This document shows positions 1 through 7,225 of a stretch of DNA of 64,000 nt, in pieces. Each line of letters begins with the position of its first letter. Positions within the stretch are counted from its first letter, which is position 1. Position numbers and translations under genes: made by a program. The notes below the pieces were generated by a model. It saw only the letters and a program-made list of their open reading frames with translations, made no database searches and was not told where the DNA came from. The DNA is from Streptococcus sp. S1 (GTDB lineage Bacteria; Bacillota; Bacilli; Lactobacillales; Streptococcaceae): NCBI RefSeq assembly GCF_034137685.1, contig NZ_CP139418.1:957001-1021000 (forward strand), written 5' to 3'.

Positions 1-202
1 CAGCGGCCCAAGCTTCTGCAGCAGTCGCAACGATGGTTGCCCCTTGCTTCGTGTAATCTTCATCCGCAAAGCCAGAACCAAGCCCAGCATTTGTTTCCAC
101 TAAAACTTGATGTCCTTTCTTGACCAAGCTTTGTACGCCTGCGGGAGTCAAACCGACCCGATTTTCGTTGTTTTTAATTTCTTTAGGAATTCCAATGAGC
201 AT
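1..202 (-). CDS. ald: Alanine dehydrogenase, N-terminal part (runs off the window)
   Basis: The minus strand from position 202 reads [20 protein letters not shown] and continues with a [21 protein letters not shown] segment, the N-terminal signature of NAD-dependent L-alanine dehydrogenase. The family interconverts L-alanine with pyruvate and ammonia in the cytoplasm. About 67 codons are visible before the window edge, so the Rossmann domain is not seen. The start is supported by an AAGGAGG ribosome binding site about 7 nt upstream. PntA transhydrogenase alpha subunits share this N-terminal fold, but the residues fit alanine dehydrogenase better. Confidence 0.85.
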   Translation of the reverse strand, partial: MLIGIPKEIKNNENRVGLTPAGVQSLVKKGHQVLVETNAGLGSGFADEDYTKQGATIVATAAEAWAA

Positions 203-228
203 TCTTGCCTCCTTGCTCAGATTTAGGT

Positions 229-280
229 GTAAAAAGGCCATTGTTGTGAGATTGCTCTCTTGACTCAATGACCTTTTTAC
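229..280 (-). promoter_or_regulatory. Stem-loop in the ald leader
   Basis: Two 15-nt arms at 229-243 and 266-280 are complementary. Read on the minus strand the single imperfect pair is a G-U wobble, while on the plus strand it is a C-A mismatch, so the structure is better in RNA made toward ald. No T-run follows on either side, so it is not a normal intrinsic terminator. It lies about 27 nt upstream of the ald start and could be a leader structure or an operator. Confidence 0.35.
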
Positions 281-350
281 TCCTTATCCGATTGTTTTGA
301 TTGATATTATTGTATAGAAAAGTAGAATAAAAAGCAAGAAAAATTTGAGC

Positions 351-379
351 TTGCCTTCCTTTAGGTTATTTGCTAAACT
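351..379 (+). promoter_or_regulatory. Probable promoter of the GNAT gene
   Basis: TTGCCT at 351-356 and TAAACT at 374-379 are separated by 17 nt, with a TGC extension just before the -10. A GAAGGAG ribosome binding site follows, ahead of the ATG at 403. Confidence 0.5.
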
Positions 380-402
380 AATCCCTAAAGAAGGAGTGTC
401 AA

Positions 403-972
403 ATGGAAAATTTATATGTGAAGTTAGTGGCTTATCGTGAAGTGGAGACAGAGCGTTTGCACTTGCGTCCGGTCACTCTTGAAGATGCACCGGCTATGTT
501 TGAGTACGCTTCTGATGAGACAGTTACACGCTATACGTTTCCAACCAATCAAAGTCTAGAAGAGACGCGTAATAATATTGCCCTCTTTTACCTAGCGAGC
601 CCACTTGGAAAATGGGGGATCGAGCTCAAAGAAAATGGAAAATTTATCGGGACGATTGATTTACTGGATTTGGATCTTTGTCTGAAGAAGGGGAGTATCG
701 GCTATGTTCTGAATAAAGACTATTGGAACCAAGGTCTTGCGACAGAGGCTACCAAGGCAGTCATTGCCTTGGCTTTTGAACAGTTAGGGATGAACAAGCT
801 CATTGCTGTTCATGATCAGGACAACCCAGCTTCTGGACGGGTGATGGCCAAATCAGGGATGAAATATTCTCACGAGGAGCCCTACGCGATGCTAGACCTG
901 CATGAAGAAGGGAGAATGGTGACAAGAGTCCACTATGTCCTCACTAAGGAAGAATATTTGTCAGAAAAATGA
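403..972 (+). CDS. GNAT family N-acetyltransferase (RimJ/RimL-like)
   Basis: This 189-residue protein looks like a cytoplasmic acetyl-CoA-dependent N-acetyltransferase. It opens with the RimJ/RimL-type phrase TERLHLRPVTLEDAPAMF. The acetyl-CoA binding loop is visible as NQGLATEATKAVIALAFEQLG near residue 110, followed by the typical NPASGRVMAKSGM segment, where these proteins carry a conserved NxxSxxVxxKxGF-like motif. The family acetylates N-terminal amines of ribosomal proteins or small amines; the substrate here cannot be told. It stands alone between ald and a tRNA gene with its own promoter. The start is supported by GAAGGAG about 8 nt upstream. Confidence 0.85.
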   Translation: MENLYVKLVAYREVETERLHLRPVTLEDAPAMFEYASDETVTRYTFPTNQSLEETRNNIALFYLASPLGKWGIELKENGKFIGTIDLLDLDLCLKKGSIGYVLNKDYWNQGLATEATKAVIALAFEQLGMNKLIAVHDQDNPASGRVMAKSGMKYSHEEPYAMLDLHEEGRMVTRVHYVLTKEEYLSEK

Positions 973-981
973 GTCAGGATA

Positions 982-1011
982 TTGACAAAAGGCCTATCTC
1001 CATGATATAGT
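982..1011 (+). promoter_or_regulatory. Promoter of the tRNA-Thr gene
   Basis: TTGACA at 982-987 and TATAGT at 1006-1011 are 18 nt apart, with TGA just upstream of the -10. The tRNA begins 11 nt further on. Confidence 0.75.
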
Positions 1012-1022
1012 AGATAGGTACT

Positions 1023-1095
1023 GCTGGTTTAGCTCAGTCGGTAGAGCGCATCCATGGTAAGGATGAGGTCGCCGGTTCAATCCCGGCAACTAGCA
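1023..1095 (+). tRNA. tRNA-Thr (anticodon GGT)
   Basis: The 73-nt cloverleaf is complete. The acceptor stem GCTGGTT pairs with AACTAGC, the D-arm contains AGCTCAGTCGGTAGAGC, the anticodon stem CATCC/GGATG encloses a loop with GGT, and the T-arm contains GGTTCAATCCC. The discriminator base is A. The 3' CCA is not encoded at this position. It has its own promoter and is followed by a terminator, so it is a single-gene unit. Confidence 0.95.
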
Positions 1096-1107
1096 TAGAA
1101 GAAGAGG

Positions 1108-1139
1108 GAAGCTTAGAGAGGATCTAGGCTTCTTTTTTT
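1108..1139 (+). terminator. Intrinsic terminator after tRNA-Thr
   Basis: A 9-bp stem (GAAGCTTAG with CTAGGCTTC, one wobble) is followed directly by seven T residues. Confidence 0.85.
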
Positions 1140-1189
1140 GCGAGTCCATCTTAAAAATTTTGCTTTTTTCAACAATTTTCAAAAAAGCG

Positions 1190-1218
1190 TTGACAAGCAC
1201 AAAAATACGTGGTAAAGT
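1190..1218 (+). promoter_or_regulatory. Promoter of the ABC exporter leader
   Basis: TTGACA at 1190-1195 and TAAAGT at 1213-1218 are spaced by exactly 17 nt. The transcript would start about 25 nt before the leader peptide and cross two terminators before the exporter genes. Confidence 0.7.
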
Positions 1219-1249
1219 TAGAACAACAAAGAGAAAGGAGAAAACCATC

Positions 1250-1321
1250 ATGAACAAAGTAGCATTCTTGATGACACAATTGAATACACAACTTCTCCAA
1301 TCTCAGTTGAGTTCGATGTAA
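1250..1321 (+). CDS. 23-residue leader peptide upstream of the ABC exporter
   Basis: A short frame runs from ATG at 1250 to TAA at 1319-1321 and has a good ribosome binding site, AGAAAGGAG, 9 nt upstream. The peptide starts MNKVAFLMTQ and is rich in Leu and Gln. Its stop lies 11 nt before the first terminator hairpin. Position and layout match leader peptides that control drug exporters by ribosome-mediated attenuation, as described for bmrB upstream of bmrCD in Bacillus subtilis. The peptide itself probably has no function once made. Translation has not been shown; this is inferred from the ribosome binding site and context. Confidence 0.6.
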   Translation: MNKVAFLMTQLNTQLLQSQLSSM

Positions 1322-1332
1322 ACCATAAATGG

Positions 1333-1366
1333 AACCCAAGATGGAGGAGTCTGTCTTGGGTTTTTT
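1333..1366 (+). terminator. First attenuator terminator upstream of the exporter
   Basis: AACCCAAGA at 1333-1341 pairs with TCTTGGGTT at 1354-1362, and the 3' arm runs into six T residues. It lies within reach of a ribosome sitting at the leader stop codon. Confidence 0.8.
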
Positions 1367-1414
1367 GTATGCATTTTTACCTGCCTTAACTGAATTGGTG
1401 AGAGGCATTAGAAG

Positions 1415-1462
1415 GCCCAAGTGTGGACTGAGCACGTACTCAGCTCCTTGCTTGGGTTTTTT
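1415..1462 (+). terminator. Second attenuator terminator upstream of the exporter
   Basis: CCCAAG at 1416-1421 pairs with CTTGGG at 1451-1456, followed by six T residues; an inner CTGAG/CTCAG hairpin sits in the loop. The outer arms are the same sequence as those of the first terminator, so arms can be exchanged between the two hairpins. Confidence 0.7.
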
Positions 1463-1488
1463 CTGTGCCGTTTTGAAAAGGAGAATAT

Positions 1489-3213
1489 ATGATCAGAGCT
1501 ATTTGGGAGTATATCAGGGAACGCAAGTGGCGATATGTGAAGATCGCTATGGTCCTGATTCTTTATGATTACACCTTATTGATCCCGACGCAAGTTATCC
1601 AGCGTTTAGTGGATCATTTGAGTCAGCAGACGCTGACGCAATCCAACTTTGTATGGGATATGGTCCTCTTGGTAGGGTCAGCCATCCTTAATTACCTGAC
1701 AGCTTTTTATTGGCAGTTGCGACTCTTTCAGTCGTCAGTCCATTTCAAGGCAACCCTTCAGGGACAAGCGTTTCGTAAGCTAGTAGCTATGCGGCGTCCC
1801 TTTTTTGAGAAATTCCGTTCAGGGGATCTCTTGACGCGGTTCACGACAGATGTGGATGGAATGGCCGATATGGCTGGTTACGGGATGATGGTGCTCCTGT
1901 TTGGCGGTGGCTTGTTTGCCTTTATTATTCCGACCATGTTTTTCATTTCTTGGCAATTAACCTTGATTTCCTTTATTCCCATGATCTTCCTCGTCGTCTC
2001 TACCTATTTTTTGAGTAGAAAGCAGGAGGAGTATGTTGAGCAAAACCGGGAAGCGGTCGCTCAGTTGAACGATGAAGTCTTGGAGTCCATCGAAGGAATT
2101 CGGGTCATGCGGGCCTATAGTAGACGGGACCAGCAGGTCAAACAGTTTCAGAAGAAAACAGCCAGTCTATCCAAAACAGGGGATAAAATTGCCTCTATCC
2201 AGTATTCTTTTGGACCTTTAGCCCTGTTGTTTATTGGATTCTCGACGGTCTTGCTCCTACTATTTGGAGGCCAGTCCCTGGCAAGCGGGCAGTTGAGCCT
2301 TGGCAAGTTATTGGCTTTACAGCTGTATTTGGTCTTTTTAATTGAGCCTATGTGGATGATGGCGGACTTGATCTTGGTCTACCAGACAGGGCAAATGTCC
2401 TATAAAAAATTAAAAGAAGTGATTGATGAAACGGATGATCTGGAGCCAGATGGTTCTCATTACCTAGAGCAGATTGATTTGGTGCAGTTTAAGGACTATT
2501 CTTTCAGCTATCCTGGTGCTGAGCGAAAGAGCCTATCAGGCATTGATTGGACTATCCAGAAAGGACAAACGGTTGGAATTGTTGGTCGTACCGGTGCAGG
2601 AAAGACTACCCTGGTTCGACAATTCTTGCGGCAGTACCCAGTTGGTGAGGGAGAATTCTTGGTCAACCAGCAACCGATCGTGGACTACAACCGACACTCC
2701 ATCGAAGAAAAAATTGGCTATGTTTCCCAAGAACATATTTTATTTTCCAAGTCTATCCGTGAAAATATAGCGCTTGGTAAAAAAGGAGCCAGCCAAGAGG
2801 ACTTGGTGGAAGCAGTAGCCCAAGCTGCTTTTGTGGATGATCTTGAGCGGATGTCTCAGGGAATGGACACCCTGATCGGTGAGAAAGGGGTCTCTGTATC
2901 AGGAGGTCAAAAACAACGGATCTCTTTGGCGCGTGCCTTCTTAAGAGATGCTGAGCTCTTGCTGTTAGATGATTCCCTTTCGGCGGTGGATGCGAAGACT
3001 GAACAGGCTATTATTGACACGATTCAAAAAGAACGAAAAGACAAGACGACCATCATTGTTTCCCATCGCTTGTCTGCTGTTCATCAGGCGGATTGGATCA
3101 TTGTCTTGGATCAAGGGCGTATTGTAGAAGAAGGCAGGGCTAGTGATTTATTAGCTCAAGAGGGCTGGTATTATGAACAATACCAACGGCAACAAAAACA
3201 GGAAGGAGAATAA
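1489..3213 (+). CDS. Heterodimeric multidrug ABC exporter, degenerate half (PatA/BmrC type)
   Basis: This 574-residue half-transporter has an N-terminal six-helix membrane domain and a C-terminal nucleotide-binding domain. Visible motifs are Walker A GRTGAGKTT near residue 365, the signature VSGGQKQR, Walker B LLLLDD and the H-loop SHR. The residue after the Walker B aspartate is Asp rather than the catalytic Glu, which is typical of the non-catalytic half of heterodimers such as BmrC/BmrD, LmrC/LmrD and PatA/PatB. It should pair with the next gene's product and export drugs or dyes across the plasma membrane. The ATG has an AAAGGAG site 6 nt upstream. Expression is probably governed by the leader attenuator just before it. 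Confidence 0.85.
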   Translation: MIRAIWEYIRERKWRYVKIAMVLILYDYTLLIPTQVIQRLVDHLSQQTLTQSNFVWDMVLLVGSAILNYLTAFYWQLRLFQSSVHFKATLQGQAFRKLVAMRRPFFEKFRSGDLLTRFTTDVDGMADMAGYGMMVLLFGGGLFAFIIPTMFFISWQLTLISFIPMIFLVVSTYFLSRKQEEYVEQNREAVAQLNDEVLESIEGIRVMRAYSRRDQQVKQFQKKTASLSKTGDKIASIQYSFGPLALLFIGFSTVLLLLFGGQSLASGQLSLGKLLALQLYLVFLIEPMWMMADLILVYQTGQMSYKKLKEVIDETDDLEPDGSHYLEQIDLVQFKDYSFSYPGAERKSLSGIDWTIQKGQTVGIVGRTGAGKTTLVRQFLRQYPVGEGEFLVNQQPIVDYNRHSIEEKIGYVSQEHILFSKSIRENIALGKKGASQEDLVEAVAQAAFVDDLERMSQGMDTLIGEKGVSVSGGQKQRISLARAFLRDAELLLLDDSLSAVDAKTEQAIIDTIQKERKDKTTIIVSHRLSAVHQADWIIVLDQGRIVEEGRASDLLAQEGWYYEQYQRQQKQEGE

Positions 3214-3214
3214 G

Positions 3215-4951
3215 ATGAAAGTTTTGAAACGATTATTATCGAGGATCACGCTTTATCCAACTGTCTTTCTTGCTGGCTTTATTTGCCTCTTGCTAGCTAC
3301 CATTTTTTCTGAATTGTCACCCTTTCTTCTCCAAAAGATGATCGATGGGCCTTTGACTGCACTGACCCACGGTGGCGGGCGAGGGGACTTGCTTCAGATG
3401 GGAGGCTTTTATCTCTTGGTCTTGAGCCTGGGGCAGCTGATTAGCTACATGGGCAATCGGATCTTGCTATATGGAAGTAATCAAGTAACCGCTAGTCTGA
3501 GAGACAAAGCCTTTCAAGTCATGCAAGGGCTGCCTATTTCTTATTTTGATGATAAGCCGGCTGGGAAGATCGCGACAAGAATTGTCAATGATACGGAGAC
3601 CTTGCGGACCCAGTTTTATAACTCTTGTATGATTTTAGTCATCTACTTGGTGCGTTTCCTCTTTATCCTAGGGATTCTCTTTTACCTGAGTCCTATGATG
3701 GGCCTTCTCTTGTGTTTGGTCTTTCCAATTTTCTATGGGATCCAGTATCTCTACAAGGTCATGACGGACCAGCCTATGAAGGATTTCTTTGATGCGCGAA
3801 GCGAGGTCAATACCCAGGTCAATGAACTCTTGCACGGTGCCAGTATGATTCAACTCTATCATCAAGAGCCTGGTGTGGTGGATGAGTTTGAAGCCACTAC
3901 CCAGAAGATGTTAGGAGCTAATGATCGAATCCTCCTGGCTGATTCTATCGCTTCTTGGACCTTGACGGAATTGCTCAAGTTTTTAGTGATTGCGGGCATT
4001 TTGACCATCGCTGGGATTTCTTTCCTACAAGGCAATATCGGTGTGACTGCTGGTTTCTTATTTATCAATATTAACTATGTGATTAATCTATTTGATCTCA
4101 TGGCCAATCTTAGTCGTCAATTCCCAAATATTCGGCGATCCTTAGAAACGGGGAGCCGCGTCCTTGCTTTCTTAGACCAACCGTTAGAGGCCGATGGTGC
4201 ATCGGAACTGAAGATAGAAAAAGCTCAAGTCGTGTTTGACGACGTTCAATTTGCCTATGAAGAAGGCAAGCCAGTTCTGCGGGATATTGCCTTTCAGGCT
4301 AGTCCAGGTCAAACCATCGCTCTTGTGGGCCATACTGGATCGGGTAAGTCTTCGATTATGAACCTGCTCTATCGTTTTTATGATCCTCAAGAAGGAGCGA
4401 TTTTGATCGATGGTCAAGATATTCGCCAAGTTTCTCGTGAGAGCCTGCGAAGACACATGGGGATTGTTCTGCAGGATCCTTATCTATTTACAGGGACTAT
4501 TGCTAGTAATGTGGCCATGAGTCAGGATCACATTGATCGGAATGCGGTCAAAGATGCCTTGAAAAAAGTCGGAGCTTGGCCCTTTGTAGAGCGCCTTGAA
4601 AAGGGGATAGACCATCCAGTCGTAGAAAAAGGATCTGCCTTTTCAAGTGGTGAGCGCCAATTGATTTCCTTTGCGCGGACGCTCTATATGAATCCGCAAA
4701 TTCTGATTTTGGATGAGGCAACCTCTCACATCGATACGGAAACAGAAGAAATCATCCAGAAGGCTATGGCAGTCCTGCAAAAGGGCCGGACCACCTTTAT
4801 CATTGCCCATCGCTTGTCCACTATCCAAGATGCGGATCAGATCTTAGTCTTATCTGAAGGACGCATTGTGGAGCGTGGTAGACACGAGGAACTGGTTGCA
4901 CAAGGCGGGATCTATGCCCAGATGAATGCCATCCAGCAAACAGTGGTGTAA
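3215..4951 (+). CDS. Heterodimeric multidrug ABC exporter, catalytic half (PatB/BmrD type)
   Basis: This 578-residue half-transporter partners the preceding gene. The start chosen is the ATG at 3215, one base after the upstream stop and preceded by GGAAGGAG; an in-frame upstream ATG at 3173 lies inside the neighbour and has no ribosome binding site. The membrane domain is followed by Walker A GHTGSGKSS, Walker B LILDEA with the catalytic Glu intact, and H-loop AHR. Its signature is FSSGERQ instead of LSGGQ. Combined with the Asp in the partner's Walker B, this gives one degenerate and one consensus ATP site per heterodimer. The two genes are tightly coupled in one operon. Confidence 0.85.
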   Translation: MKVLKRLLSRITLYPTVFLAGFICLLLATIFSELSPFLLQKMIDGPLTALTHGGGRGDLLQMGGFYLLVLSLGQLISYMGNRILLYGSNQVTASLRDKAFQVMQGLPISYFDDKPAGKIATRIVNDTETLRTQFYNSCMILVIYLVRFLFILGILFYLSPMMGLLLCLVFPIFYGIQYLYKVMTDQPMKDFFDARSEVNTQVNELLHGASMIQLYHQEPGVVDEFEATTQKMLGANDRILLADSIASWTLTELLKFLVIAGILTIAGISFLQGNIGVTAGFLFININYVINLFDLMANLSRQFPNIRRSLETGSRVLAFLDQPLEADGASELKIEKAQVVFDDVQFAYEEGKPVLRDIAFQASPGQTIALVGHTGSGKSSIMNLLYRFYDPQEGAILIDGQDIRQVSRESLRRHMGIVLQDPYLFTGTIASNVAMSQDHIDRNAVKDALKKVGAWPFVERLEKGIDHPVVEKGSAFSSGERQLISFARTLYMNPQILILDEATSHIDTETEEIIQKAMAVLQKGRTTFIIAHRLSTIQDADQILVLSEGRIVERGRHEELVAQGGIYAQMNAIQQTVV

Positions 4952-4968
4952 GATGAGTTCCACTGTTT
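4938..4968 (+). terminator. Inverted repeat at the end of the exporter operon
   Basis: AAACAGTGG at 4938-4946 and CCACTGTTT at 4960-4968 are perfect complements overlapping the stop codon. No T-run follows, so it may be a weak terminator or only an mRNA-end stabiliser. Confidence 0.4.
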
Positions 4969-5018
4969 AAGACGAGGAAAATCCCTAGCTAATTTATCTT
5001 TGTAATAAAACAGACTAT

Positions 5019-5030
5019 ATTATGCTATAA
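5019..5030. other. attL core
   Basis: The 12-mer ATTATGCTATAA here recurs exactly at 44844-44855. To its left is host sequence following the exporter operon; to its right are the terminator, arm sites and integrase gene of the prophage. Flanking bases differ on both sides, so the shared core is 12 bp as far as the eye can tell. Confidence 0.75.
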
Positions 5031-5033
5031 AAC

Positions 5034-5060
5034 AAAAACCCCTTGTGTATCAAGGGTTTT
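5034..5060. terminator. Bidirectional terminator beyond the integrase gene
   Basis: The stem is AAACCCCTTG with CAAGGGTTT (one bulged C), with T-rich tails in both directions. On the minus strand it ends transcription from the integrase gene before it enters the host; on the plus strand it can stop host read-through. Confidence 0.75.
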
Positions 5061-5067
5061 CGTGTAC

Positions 5068-5087
5068 TGACTACGTTTTTGACTACG
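5068..5087. other. Tandem integrase arm-type binding sites, left end
   Basis: TGACTACG occurs at 5068-5075 and again at 5080-5087, a 12-bp period, overlapping the 3' end of the integrase gene. The same doublet with the same period and orientation is found at 44731-44750. Paired repeats inside both att sites are what tyrosine integrases of the lambda/Tn916 type use as arm sites; that role is inferred. Confidence 0.6.
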
Positions 5088-6207
5088 CTTCTAGGAATTT
5101 TAATAAGCGATCCGCAACATCTGACCGCTGGTTATCGTTTAAGTGTGTGTACATATCGAGAGTTGTTTGTATGTTTGCGTGGCCCAATCTGTCCGATATC
5201 GTCTTAGGTTCTACACCAGCTTCAAAGAGCAAACTTGCGTGTGTATGCCTTAGACCATGCACCGTGATAGCTGGTAAGTCGTATCGTTTCAAAAATTTCT
5301 TGAGACTAACTCTAAAATGTGACTTATCCAGATATTCTCCAGACGAACCAGAAAATACGATATTGCTATTCTTTACACCATTTTTAAAAAATAATTTCTT
5401 CTGTTCCAGCTTCCACGACTTGAGTACGGAAGCGGTAATGTCGTCTATCGTGATCTTGCGTATGCTCTTTCTTGTTTTTGGTGATTGTATTCTGTACTTA
5501 CCATTAACCATCACAAGATTATGCTGTACAGATATCACTTTGTTATCAAGGTCTATATCAGACCACTCAAGTCCTAGTAGCTCACCCTTTCGCAGACCAG
5601 TATATGCTAGTGTATGCCATGCTGCATACAGTACAGGTCTTGCGTGTTCTTTGGCTAGTGTGAGGAATTGGTTTAATTCCTCTTTAGTGAGAGCTATCTT
5701 TTCGCTTTTTGGCGGTTGCTGTTTCGGTCGTATAATCCTATCAACAGGATTGGCTTGCACGATTCCTAGCGACATCGCAAACTTAAACACACGATTGACA
5801 ACGGATAGATAGAGAGAATAAGCAGTATATCTTTTACTTAATTTAAGTACAATTTGTTGCATCATCGAAACAGATATACTCTCTATTCTGATATCACTGA
5901 AATAATCTTTAATAAGGATATTTAAATATTTCCGTGTATTCTGGTATGTCGTAGGTTTCACAGTTGTTTCATAGCTTTCTAACCAGAGATTGGCCACCTC
6001 TTCAAACGTGGGCTTGCTGGAATGATCTGTAAAACCGTTTTCCTCTACAGATAGCAGTAGCTCACGTTCTGCTTTTTTAGCTTCTTTCTGCGTCTTAAAC
6101 CCTCTTCGAGTAGTGCGCTTTTGTTTCCCTGTAAATGGGTCAACACCTAAATACACTTGGAGCATATAACGAGTTTCCCCGTCTTTGGTTAAGTATTTTT
6201 TGATCAT
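5083..6207 (-). CDS. int: Phage integrase, tyrosine recombinase
   Basis: This 374-residue site-specific recombinase would integrate and excise the prophage at the 12-bp att core. The N-terminal part (IKKYLTKDGETRYMLQVYLG) is the AP2-like arm-binding domain, followed by a SAM-like core-binding domain around residues 65-160. The catalytic domain shows the box A arginine in YTGLRKGELLGLEW, the box B HGLRHTHASLLFEAG (HxxR), and the nucleophile Tyr in LGHANIQTTLDMYTHL. The start is preceded by GAGGT about 10 nt upstream. The 3' end carries one of the TGACTACG sites inside its coding sequence. It is the leftmost prophage gene and is transcribed toward attL. Confidence 0.95.
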   Translation of the reverse strand: MIKKYLTKDGETRYMLQVYLGVDPFTGKQKRTTRRGFKTQKEAKKAERELLLSVEENGFTDHSSKPTFEEVANLWLESYETTVKPTTYQNTRKYLNILIKDYFSDIRIESISVSMMQQIVLKLSKRYTAYSLYLSVVNRVFKFAMSLGIVQANPVDRIIRPKQQPPKSEKIALTKEELNQFLTLAKEHARPVLYAAWHTLAYTGLRKGELLGLEWSDIDLDNKVISVQHNLVMVNGKYRIQSPKTRKSIRKITIDDITASVLKSWKLEQKKLFFKNGVKNSNIVFSGSSGEYLDKSHFRVSLKKFLKRYDLPAITVHGLRHTHASLLFEAGVEPKTISDRLGHANIQTTLDMYTHLNDNQRSDVADRLLKFLEA

Positions 6208-6237
6208 TGCCTTTTACCTCATTTCTTGGTAAAATAG

Positions 6238-6275
6238 GTATAAGAAAAAGACCTTTTTAATGGCTTTTCTTATAC
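6238..6275. promoter_or_regulatory. Inverted repeat upstream of integrase
   Basis: GTATAAGAAAA at 6238-6248 and TTTTCTTATAC at 6265-6275 are perfect complements about 30 nt ahead of the integrase start codon. In the mRNA it would form a leader hairpin; as DNA it could be an operator. No T-run makes it a convincing terminator on the minus strand. Confidence 0.4.
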
Positions 6276-6281
6276 TGTATT

Positions 6282-6324
6282 CCTCACACTCAAGATTGCC
6301 GTCGGAGAGTGTGGGGATTTTTTT
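6282..6324 (+). terminator. Plus-strand terminator between int and the accessory pair
   Basis: A 10-bp stem (CCTCACACTC with GAGTGTGGGG, one wobble) is followed by A and seven T residues on the plus strand. The genes on both sides read leftward, so this would stop rightward antisense transcription rather than end a known gene. Confidence 0.6.
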
Positions 6325-6325
6325 G

Positions 6326-7225
6326 TTATTTCTTAGTGATTTTATCAATCGAGTTGGTTGAATATGTTTGTGTTCGTTGTCCTTTGCGAACTACTTCTCT
6401 AACATTAGTAGTTATTTCATAAACGTCATTTGTTGTTAAACGATAATCTTTAATTTTTTCATCATTTACCTTTATCGTAATAGCACCACTATCTGTATCT
6501 AATGTAATTTTTTGAGTCCCAAGATCTACTTTTGTTAGTTTCCCTATAATATTCATTCCTTCACGTTTTTCAATATATGTAGATTTTAATTCTGTATTAA
6601 TCTCCTTAACTTTCTCCCTTGGGAAAGAGGCAGTTTGTTTTTTTATGTCATCTATAATTTCAAAACCTATGCCTTCGCTGTTTAAATTAGAAATAAGCTT
6701 CTTGACTGAACCAAATGTGCGAGGGCTATATTTATCAACAAAGTCAGCAATTTCTATTTTATTTTGAAGAAAATCGGTAACATCTTCCATAATTTTATTA
6801 GCCGGATGATTTTCTTCTTCAAATATTGACAACTGACTTTCTTTCATTGCTAAATCAACTACAAAAGAACCTGCTCTAGTCGCTGTAATAATTAATTCAT
6901 TTTTAGAAAGTATATCTTTAGGGATTTTGCCACGTTTGCCAGAATAGCCAGAAATCGAAGCGAGTCCATTCTTTTGTATATTTTCAAGAGAAGAGAGCAC
7001 TTCGGTTAGAGGTTTTAGACCGATTTGTCCTGATTCGTAAGAGTCGGCCATCAAGCGGACAGAGAGTACGTTTTTAACTCTGTTATTTTTTAATTTTTCA
7101 GACTCGAATAGTTGTATTGATTTAAGCCCTTCAATCATAGAAGCTTTATATGGACTAGAGTCTGGAATATTATTAATGTCTTGTTCTATTATTTTTGCAT
7201 ATACATCCATCATATTACTCATCAC
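6326..7225 (-). CDS. Uncharacterised 299-residue protein paired with a nucleotidyltransferase
   Basis: I do not recognise this family. The protein has no signal peptide or membrane segment. The N-terminal two thirds look helical (for example VLSSLENIQKNGLASISGY), and a lysine-rich linker leads to a C-terminal beta-rich part (NIIGKLTKVDLGTQKITLD, then NDVYEITTNVREVVR) that could be a small barrel of OB or SH3 type. It overlaps the upstream nucleotidyltransferase gene by 11 bp, so the two are translated as a unit. Several Met codons lie at the N-terminus (MMSNMM), and the exact start is uncertain. Its place among lysogeny genes suggests expression in the lysogen and a role in defence, exclusion or addiction; this is inference. 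Confidence 0.7.
   Translation of the reverse strand: MMSNMMDVYAKIIEQDINNIPDSSPYKASMIEGLKSIQLFESEKLKNNRVKNVLSVRLMADSYESGQIGLKPLTEVLSSLENIQKNGLASISGYSGKRGKIPKDILSKNELIITATRAGSFVVDLAMKESQLSIFEEENHPANKIMEDVTDFLQNKIEIADFVDKYSPRTFGSVKKLISNLNSEGIGFEIIDDIKKQTASFPREKVKEINTELKSTYIEKREGMNIIGKLTKVDLGTQKITLDTDSGAITIKVNDEKIKDYRLTTNDVYEITTNVREVVRKGQRTQTYSTNSIDKITKK

Noticed and set aside
3173..3215. ATG 3173 as start of the second exporter gene
   Set aside because: It lies inside the upstream gene without a ribosome binding site; ATG 3215 follows GGAAGGAG and fits the family N-terminus.
5045..5812. Long open frame of about 255 codons on the plus strand opposite the integrase gene
   Set aside because: It is antisense to an intact tyrosine recombinase with all catalytic motifs, and its product is Ser/Cys/Phe-rich with no family features.
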